Translations under genes and position numbers: made by a program | Source: Planctomycetota bacterium | GTDB lineage: Bacteria > Planctomycetota > UBA1135 > UBA2386 | Direction of reading: 5' to 3' | Assembly: GCA_016793305.1 (NCBI GenBank) | Contig: JAEUHU010000414.1 | Location: forward strand, 1 to 11,386 | Length of the DNA stretch: 11,386 bases | Notes under the pieces: generated by a model | The model's input: only the letters and a program-made list of their open reading frames with translations | What the model was told of the DNA's origin: nothing | The model's database searches: none | Shown here: positions 7,259 to 11,386 of the stretch, piece after piece | How the letters are laid out: each line of letters starts with the position of its first letter | Position numbering within the stretch: the stretch's first letter is position 1

Positions 7259-8338
7259 TCACCTTGGCTGTGGCGCCTTGTCGGCGGCGAGCAACGCGTC
7301 CACCACCGCCCGCACGTTGTGGTCGACGAACGCCAGGTAGTCGTCGGTGCCAGGCCGAGCGCCCGGTTGGTGGGCCATCGCCGCGACCTGCACCGGCAGC
7401 AGCTTCTGCAGCACTTCCGCGTACTGGACCGGGAAGTACGGCGACGCCAGCAACACCTGCACCCGCCCGTCGCGCATGCGCGTGCCGAGCTGTTCGAGAT
7501 GCGCCGTCGACGGCGTCACGCCGGGCTTCGGCTCGAGGAAGCCGAACACCGTGAAGCCGAAGCGCTCGGCGAAGTAGGGCCACAGGTCGTGGTCGACCAC
7601 CACCGGCCGGCCGCGCAGCGGCGCCACCAGGCCGAACCAGCCGGCGAGCCGGCCGAGATCGCCCTGTTCCTTCAGCACGTCGAGCAGCGTGCCGTTGCCG
7701 TAGGCCAGCGCCAGCTTGTCGGCTTCGTACTCGTAGGCCTTCGCCAGCTCGGCACCCACCATCGCCTCGGCGAGCTTCTGCCGGAACGTGGCGAAGTTGG
7801 CCACGAACAGGTCCTTCTCGGCCGGCCACAGCGCCGCCATGCGGAAGCACAGCAGTTCGGCGACCTGCAGCCCGCACAACGGGTCGAGCAGGTAGTGCGG
7901 GTTGCCGGCCATGTGGACGTCGCCGGCACTGCGGTCGATGCTCGCGGTCGGCACGCCCAGCGCCCGCACCGCGCGGCTGCAGTCGAGGTTGCCGAGCTGC
8001 CCCGGCTGCGTCGCCGGGTTGCGCCCGTTCTGGATCAGCACCGGCAGCCAGCCGCTCTCGAGCTCGCGCCCGGTGAACACCAGCAGCTCGGCCTTCTGCA
8101 CCGCGTACAGCATGCTCGGCCGCGGATCGAGGTAGTGCGGGTCCTGCGGCCCGGGGAGGAACGTCGTCACCGCGACCCGATCGCCGCCGATCGCCCGGCA
8201 CAACGCCGCCACGTCCGTGGTCGCCGCCACCACCGCATGCGCGGTCCTCGCCGCCGGCTCCTGCGCCGGCAACGCCATCGTCACCATCGAACCGATGGCC
8301 AGAGCAGCCACCGACATCCTGTGCAAGCGATCGATCAT
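7259..8338 (-). CDS. znuA: Metal ABC transporter substrate-binding protein, cluster A-I (ZnuA-like)
   Basis: This is the periplasmic protein that captures a divalent metal, probably Zn2+ (Mn2+ possible), and delivers it to the permease. It is 359 aa from the ATG at 8338, with a signal peptide whose hydrophobic core is AALAIGSMVTMALPAQ (11-26). The family layout is visible. The first ligand is His68 in GPQDPHYLDPRPSM. The second is His148 in NPHYLLDP, with His142 close by (GDVHMAGNPH). The third is His250 in VVVDHDLWPYFAERFGF (247-263), and a probable acidic fourth ligand is Glu269 in FLEPKPGVTPS. The long metal-chaperoning His-rich loop of E. coli ZnuA is absent. The start is decided by GAAGGA seven bases upstream. 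It lies between the outer-membrane barrel (179 bp upstream) and the ATPase (68 bp downstream) on the same strand, forming a likely operon. Confidence 0.9.
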   Translation of the reverse strand: MIDRLHRMSVAALAIGSMVTMALPAQEPAARTAHAVVAATTDVAALCRAIGGDRVAVTTFLPGPQDPHYLDPRPSMLYAVQKAELLVFTGRELESGWLPVLIQNGRNPATQPGQLGNLDCSRAVRALGVPTASIDRSAGDVHMAGNPHYLLDPLCGLQVAELLCFRMAALWPAEKDLFVANFATFRQKLAEAMVGAELAKAYEYEADKLALAYGNGTLLDVLKEQGDLGRLAGWFGLVAPLRGRPVVVDHDLWPYFAERFGFTVFGFLEPKPGVTPSTAHLEQLGTRMRDGRVQVLLASPYFPVQYAEVLQKLLPVQVAAMAHQPGARPGTDDYLAFVDHNVRAVVDALLAADKAPQPR

Positions 8339-8345
8339 GATTCGT

Positions 8346-8351
8346 TCCTTC
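8346..8351 (-). promoter_or_regulatory. Shine-Dalgarno of the metal-binding protein gene
   Basis: On the minus strand GAAGGA lies 7 bases before the ATG at 8338. It is the best ribosome binding site in the locus and fixes the start immediately before the signal peptide. Confidence 0.65.
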
Positions 8352-8462
8352 GAGCAACACCAACCCACCGTCGGACTCCAAGAACCGCCACCCTGCCGGC
8401 TCGCCCACCTGCACCCAAGCCCAGGCCCTTTCGCCCAGGCCCGCCATCGCCGCTGCGCCGCA

Positions 8463-8475
8463 GCCGCTTCGCGGC
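8463..8475. other. Short hairpin between the barrel gene and the binding-protein gene
   Basis: GCCGC (8463-8467) and GCGGC (8471-8475) form a 5-bp stem with a 3-base loop, about 43 bases after the barrel stop codon on the minus strand. It might moderate read-through from the first gene of the presumed operon or protect the upstream mRNA. There is no T-tract. The rest of the 179-bp gap shows only the Shine-Dalgarno of the next gene. Confidence 0.2.
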
Positions 8476-8517
8476 CGTCGGCTCCAGCCAAGGCGTTCGC
8501 CCCCCGCACCCTCGCGA

Positions 8518-9909
8518 CTAATACGTGTGCGGCTGATGCGGGCCGATCAGGATCTCGAAGCCGAGCCACAGCGAGTGCGCCTCGTCGTCGAGATGGTCGC
8601 TGTCGTCGTAGTTGTACTGGAGCCGCACGCGCGAGAACTCCGACGTCTGGTACGACAGCATCGGCGACACGCGCAGCCGGTCGCAGCGGAACGGATCCTG
8701 GTCGCGGCCGAACTCGCCGCCGCCGAGGTAGCTGGCCCCGCTGCCGGTCACGTATTCGCCGCGCAGGCCGAACGCCCAGCCGACCGCGAAGCCGTAGACC
8801 GCGTACAGGTAGCCACCGTAGTCGTGCAGCGTGGTGCCCGGCAGCGCCACCGGGTTCAGCGGATCGGCCTCGTCGAGCTGCTCGCCCGCTTCGAAGCGCC
8901 GCGCGAAGAACTCGCCCTGCACCTTGACGAACGGATAGCCGCGGCGGTTGTCGATCGGCCGCCAGCGATACAGGAAGTCGGCCCCGTAGATCGTCGTCAT
9001 CGAGCCACGCCCGGTCGCGTTCGGCCCGAGCAGCGCGGAGACACCGCCGCCGAGCGTTTGGGCCGGATCGAAGTCGGTCGCGGTGGCGATGCGGCCGTGC
9101 CACATCGAGTCGCCGAAGCCGCGCTGCGTGCGCGCGTCCTCGTCGAGGAACCGACCGCCGACCGGGCGCTCCTCGTAGACCTCGTCGTTGGCGAGGAAGC
9201 TCTGCAGCGTCTCGCCGTTCGCGTTCTGCACGCCGAGGAAGAACTCGAGGTAGGTCGGCGTCGGCACGAGATACGACACCCGCGCGCCCGGCGAGCGCAG
9301 CCCGTCGGCCCCGAACAGGCGCGTCATCGCCACCGGCTGGTCCTGGAAGTCCCAGGCGTGCGGGTGCACCTGGTTCAGCCGGCCGAAGTCGGTCAGGTAG
9401 TGGCCGCCCTTCAACTGCAGGTTCCACGGCAGCTGCTGGGTCAGCAGCCAGGCCTCCTCGACCTCGACGATGGTCTCGCCTTCGTCCGGGTCGAGCGACG
9501 TCACCAGCACGAACTGGCCGCGGAAGTACGGGTCGACCGCGCCGTTCATCTGGACCTCGGCCTGCTGCAGCGTGAAGCCGCGCTTGCGCGGATCGTGCTG
9601 CCCGCCCTGCAGGTCGAGCAGCGTGTCGTCGCGCTCGCTCGAGCCACCGACCGCCGTCATCAGGTCCATGCTGATCATCAGCTGGGTCAGCGGCCCGGTC
9701 AGGTTGCCGGCCTGCAGCGACGACGTGCCCTGGGTCGGCAGCGCGCCCTGGTTGACCGGCGCCGGCACGGGCTTCTCGGCGGCGCGGTCGAGGGCCGAAC
9801 GACGCGAGGGCTTGCCCTCCTGACCACCCTGGGGGGGATCCTGGGCCCGCAGGTCGGTGAGGCAGAACGGCAAGGCCACCAGCCACAGAGAGGAACGACG
9901 GAGCACCAT
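8518..9909 (-). CDS. Outer-membrane beta-barrel protein (porin-like), probable zinc uptake channel
   Basis: This is a predicted outer-membrane protein of 463 aa, first gene of the metal-uptake cluster. The ATG at 9909 gives a signal peptide MVLRRSSLWLVALPFCLTDLRA, which selects this start although the frame is open far upstream. A Pro/Ala/Gln-rich linker (about 23-72) follows. A barrel of amphipathic strands rich in aromatics and Gly then alternates with acidic loops. It includes LQQAEVQMNGAVDPYFRGQF (114-133), LKGGHYLTDFGRLNQVHPHAW (166-186), RGYPFVKVQGEFFARRF (323-339) and YGGYLYAVYGFAVGWAFGLR (364-383). The C-terminal strand SLWLGFEILIG is followed by a His-containing tail PHQPHTY. Homologues carrying the YLTDFGRxNxxHPHxWDF block are, as I recall, often labelled zinc-regulated outer-membrane receptors. 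No plug domain or TonB box is visible, so porin-like uptake fits better. No Shine-Dalgarno is seen. Confidence 0.8.
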   Translation of the reverse strand: MVLRRSSLWLVALPFCLTDLRAQDPPQGGQEGKPSRRSALDRAAEKPVPAPVNQGALPTQGTSSLQAGNLTGPLTQLMISMDLMTAVGGSSERDDTLLDLQGGQHDPRKRGFTLQQAEVQMNGAVDPYFRGQFVLVTSLDPDEGETIVEVEEAWLLTQQLPWNLQLKGGHYLTDFGRLNQVHPHAWDFQDQPVAMTRLFGADGLRSPGARVSYLVPTPTYLEFFLGVQNANGETLQSFLANDEVYEERPVGGRFLDEDARTQRGFGDSMWHGRIATATDFDPAQTLGGGVSALLGPNATGRGSMTTIYGADFLYRWRPIDNRRGYPFVKVQGEFFARRFEAGEQLDEADPLNPVALPGTTLHDYGGYLYAVYGFAVGWAFGLRGEYVTGSGASYLGGGEFGRDQDPFRCDRLRVSPMLSYQTSEFSRVRLQYNYDDSDHLDDEAHSLWLGFEILIGPHQPHTY

Positions 9910-10048
9910 GGACCGGGCGAGTGCCGCAGCGGCTTGGCCGGTTCCACGGAATCGTGCGCCGAGTTCGCCAAGTTCGGCCAGTCCGCCGAGCCCGCGGTCG
10001 CGACAGCCCTCGACGGCGAAGCGCCCGCGCCCTAGCGTTCCGCGCCGC
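9910..10048. promoter_or_regulatory. Divergent promoter region between the barrel gene and the His/Cys-rich protein gene
   Basis: These 139 bases separate the two divergent halves of the metal locus and must contain the operon promoter. I looked for an AT-rich Fur/Zur-type palindrome and found none. The region is GC-rich, with a short direct repeat of GTTCG (9965-9981 area) and no good -35/-10 pair. Control by an alternative sigma factor would fit the lack of a housekeeping-type promoter, but this is inference. Confidence 0.3.
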
Positions 10049-10516
10049 GTGTCGTCGTTCCCTCGAGCCCTGCAGCGTCTGGCCCTGGCCCTGGTCGTGC
10101 TCGCCACGGCCGTGCGCCTCGTCCTGCCCGGGTGGCACGACGCGACCTGCCGGCACCAGCATCCCCCGGCGACGATGGCCGGGGCTGCGAACGCGAGCGA
10201 AGCTGCGTCCTGCGCCTGCGCCACCGATCCCGACGCGAAGCAGCCATGGTGGACCAACGGCGGCGAGCGCGGCGAAGGCCGCGGCGACGACGGCGGTGGC
10301 GAACCGAACCACACGGCTGCGTTCGAGCACACGCACTGCCTGGCGTGCGAACTCTCGCACGTGCCGCCAGGCCCACCCGCGCTGCCCGTCGTGGTGGCGA
10401 TTCCCGACTTCGACGACAAGCCCGCCGCGGCGAGGCCGGACGAAGAGCCGCGGCCCGCGGCAGGGACGACGACCCCACCGAGCCGCGCCCCGCCGCACCG
10501 CTGCGTCGCTGCGTAG
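10049..10516 (+). CDS. Small membrane-anchored His/Cys-rich protein, putative metal-binding
   Basis: I do not recognise a family; it is loosely reminiscent of small DUF2946-like proteins found next to metal genes. From GTG 10049 it has 155 aa: a short basic start (MSSFPRALQR), one hydrophobic helix or signal anchor (LALALVVLATAVRLVLPGW, 11-29), then a hydrophilic exported portion. That portion carries clustered potential metal ligands: H30, C34, H36 and H38 (WHDATCRHQH), C55 and C57 (CAC), H88, and H94, H96, C97, C100 and H104 (HTHCLACELSH), with H150 and C152 near the end. Low-complexity Gly/Asp/Pro-rich stretches lie between. A longer start at 9857 would overlap the barrel gene antisense and lose the N-terminal leader. 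No Shine-Dalgarno is seen. Position and ligand content suggest an envelope zinc or copper handling role. Confidence 0.65.
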   Translation: MSSFPRALQRLALALVVLATAVRLVLPGWHDATCRHQHPPATMAGAANASEAASCACATDPDAKQPWWTNGGERGEGRGDDGGGEPNHTAAFEHTHCLACELSHVPPGPPALPVVVAIPDFDDKPAAARPDEEPRPAAGTTTPPSRAPPHRCVAA

Positions 10517-10552
10517 GTCCTGCGAGCTCCTGCGGCCACACGGCGGCGGGAC

Positions 10553-10593
10553 CCGCGCGAACAGCCGTTCGCGTGGCCCGGCTCGAGGGGCCA
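10553..10593 (+). terminator. Two overlapping hairpins after the His/Cys-rich gene
   Basis: CGCGAAC (10556-10562) and GTTCGCG (10567-10573) make a perfect 7-bp stem around AGCC. It can extend to 10 bp with one G-U pair (10553-10576). A second stem, TGGCCC (10574-10579) with GGGCCA (10588-10593), shares its first three bases with the extended form, so the two compete. They begin about 37 bases after the stop codon and end 39 bases before the sigma factor ATG. No T-tract follows, so a classical terminator is uncertain; a leader-hairpin role is an alternative. Confidence 0.35.
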
Positions 10594-10632
10594 GGTCCGT
10601 TCCGTTCCGTCGTCCACCCTGCGTTCGCCCCG

Positions 10633-11259
10633 ATGTTCCGTCCCCTCGCCGCCCCGGCGGCCCCTCTGCACGATCCGCTCGATCGCCGTTCCGATCTCGA
10701 CGCCGACCTCGCTCGCGCCCACCGAGCGGCGCGGGTCCTGCTCGGCTGCGACCATCTCGCCGCCGATGCCGTCCAGGAAGCGCTGGTGGCCCTGTGGCAA
10801 CAACCGGCGCCGCCGCCCGATCGCCGCGGCTGGCTGGTGCGCGCGGTGGTGTTCCGCGCCCGCCACCTGCGCCGCACGCTGCGGCGTCGGCAGATCCACG
10901 AGTGCGCGTCGGCGAGCCACTGCGACCTGCACCACGGCTGCGACAACCCGCTGCACATCGCCTACGCGCACGAGCTCGGCGAACGGCTCGAACAGGCGGT
11001 GACCACGCTGCCGAAGGAGCAGCGCGCCCCGTTCGAGCTGTGGCTCGCGACCGGCCTCGACTACCGCGGCATCGCCGCCGAGCTCGGCCTGCCGGTCGGC
11101 ACGGTCCGGTCGCGGCTGCACCGCGCGCGGGCTTCGCTGCAGCAACGGCTCGCCGTCGAGGAGCCGGCCGAGCCCGGCCATGGTGCCGCACCCGCCGAAC
11201 CACCCGACCACGAACAGGAACCAGGAGCTTCGGCTTCCGGCCGGGCCGGTCCCGGCTGA
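10633..11259 (+). CDS. ECF-type RNA polymerase sigma factor with Cys/His-rich linker
   Basis: This is an extracytoplasmic-function sigma-70 factor (208 aa from ATG 10633) that would redirect RNA polymerase to a small regulon. Sigma2 covers about 20-86, with the conserved core ADAVQEALVALWQQP (44-58) and RGWLVRAVVFRARHLRRTLRRR (65-86). Sigma4 covers about 117-175, with LPKEQRAPFELWLATGLDYR (126-145) and the DNA-recognition helix-turn-helix AAELGLPVGTVRSRLHRARA (148-167). Between them lies an unusual cluster HECASASHCDLHHGC (89-103) offering His89, Cys91, His96, Cys97, His100, His101 and Cys103. It could bind metal and control activity. The last 33 residues are Pro/Ala/Gly/Glu-rich and look disordered. 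No anti-sigma factor gene is seen immediately downstream in the window. There is no Shine-Dalgarno. It is divergent from the zinc uptake genes, 116 bp behind the His/Cys-rich protein. Confidence 0.85.
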   Translation: MFRPLAAPAAPLHDPLDRRSDLDADLARAHRAARVLLGCDHLAADAVQEALVALWQQPAPPPDRRGWLVRAVVFRARHLRRTLRRRQIHECASASHCDLHHGCDNPLHIAYAHELGERLEQAVTTLPKEQRAPFELWLATGLDYRGIAAELGLPVGTVRSRLHRARASLQQRLAVEEPAEPGHGAAPAEPPDHEQEPGASASGRAGPG

Positions 11260-11301
11260 GCCCTCGCCTCGCGGCACGGCGCGGCCTACTGTCTTCGCCC
11301 C

Positions 11302-11386
11302 GTGTTGCTGTCGTTGAGTTTCCTGGCGTTGCTGCTCGGCCCGCTGCTGGTCTGGCTGGCCCGCGCCCACGCCTGGTCGACGGTGA
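11302..11386 (+). CDS. Start of a membrane protein, truncated by the window edge
   Basis: From GTG 11302, 28 codons stay open to the end of the window. They encode a strongly hydrophobic first helix, LLSLSFLALLLGPLLVWLA, followed by RAHAWSTV. This looks like the first transmembrane segment of an integral membrane protein. It starts 42 bases after the sigma factor stop on the same strand, so it may be co-transcribed. The family cannot be judged from so little; a metal transporter would fit the locus, but that is a guess. A TACTGT hexamer (11287-11292) lies just upstream and could equally be a -10 element for a leaderless message. Confidence 0.5.
   Translation, partial: MLLSLSFLALLLGPLLVWLARAHAWSTV

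Noticed and set aside
9857..10048. ATG at 9857 as start of the His/Cys-rich protein.
   Set aside because: It would overlap the barrel gene antisense and put about 64 low-complexity residues before the hydrophobic leader. GTG 10049 places the leader at the N-terminus.
8339..11203. Very long minus-strand frame joined to the ZnuA-like gene.
   Set aside because: It crosses the barrel, the His/Cys-rich gene and the sigma factor in a non-matching frame. The binding protein has a signal peptide and an excellent ribosome binding site at 8338.
9910..11370. Upstream extension of the barrel frame (would give 950 aa).
   Set aside because: It is antisense to the sigma factor and the His/Cys-rich gene, with biased composition. 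The signal peptide starts at 9909.
1..11386. tRNA, rRNA, CRISPR array, riboswitch or insertion sequence.
   Set aside because: I scanned for cloverleaf-like arms, regularly spaced repeats and terminal inverted repeats with a transposase, and saw none. All intergenic gaps are under 180 bp.

Overview
The window is a GC-rich (roughly 70%), densely packed bacterial chromosome segment with no tRNA, rRNA, CRISPR or transposase that I can see. I infer a member of the Planctomycetota. The reasons are secreted proteins whose leaders end in '...ALPAQ', a serine hydrolase with the extra C-terminal beta-rich tail common in secreted planctomycete proteins, an ECF sigma factor, frequent GTG starts, and a mix of genes with and without Shine-Dalgarno sequences. 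The high GC content produces very long spurious open frames on both strands. True starts were therefore chosen from leaders, family alignment and ribosome binding sites.

Left part (1-3344). An EamA/DMT-type membrane transporter runs off the left edge on the minus strand. It is divergent, across only 45 bp, from a complete XerC-type tyrosine recombinase. The recombinase converges, with 3 bp between stop codons, on a secreted beta-lactamase-fold serine hydrolase.

Middle (3345-5621). A secreted protein of a family I cannot name, possibly (alpha/alpha)-toroid, is divergent across 138 bp from a KDPG/KHG aldolase. The pairing hints at secreted glycan or uronate processing feeding the aldolase, but that is only inference.

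Right part (5641-11386) is a coherent transition-metal, probably zinc, acquisition locus. On the minus strand, in transcription order, are an outer-membrane beta-barrel (porin-like, without a TonB plug), a periplasmic metal-binding protein (ZnuA-like), an ABC ATPase (ZnuC-like) and an ABC-3 permease (ZnuB-like). The last two overlap by one base. Divergent from the barrel, on the plus strand, are a small membrane-anchored His/Cys-rich protein, an ECF sigma factor carrying a Cys/His cluster between its sigma2 and sigma4 domains, and the start of another membrane protein cut by the window edge. Metal would cross the outer membrane through the barrel, be captured by the binding protein and be pumped in by the ABC transporter. 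No Fur/Zur-type repressor lies in the window, so the sigma factor with its putative metal-binding linker is the most interesting candidate regulator.
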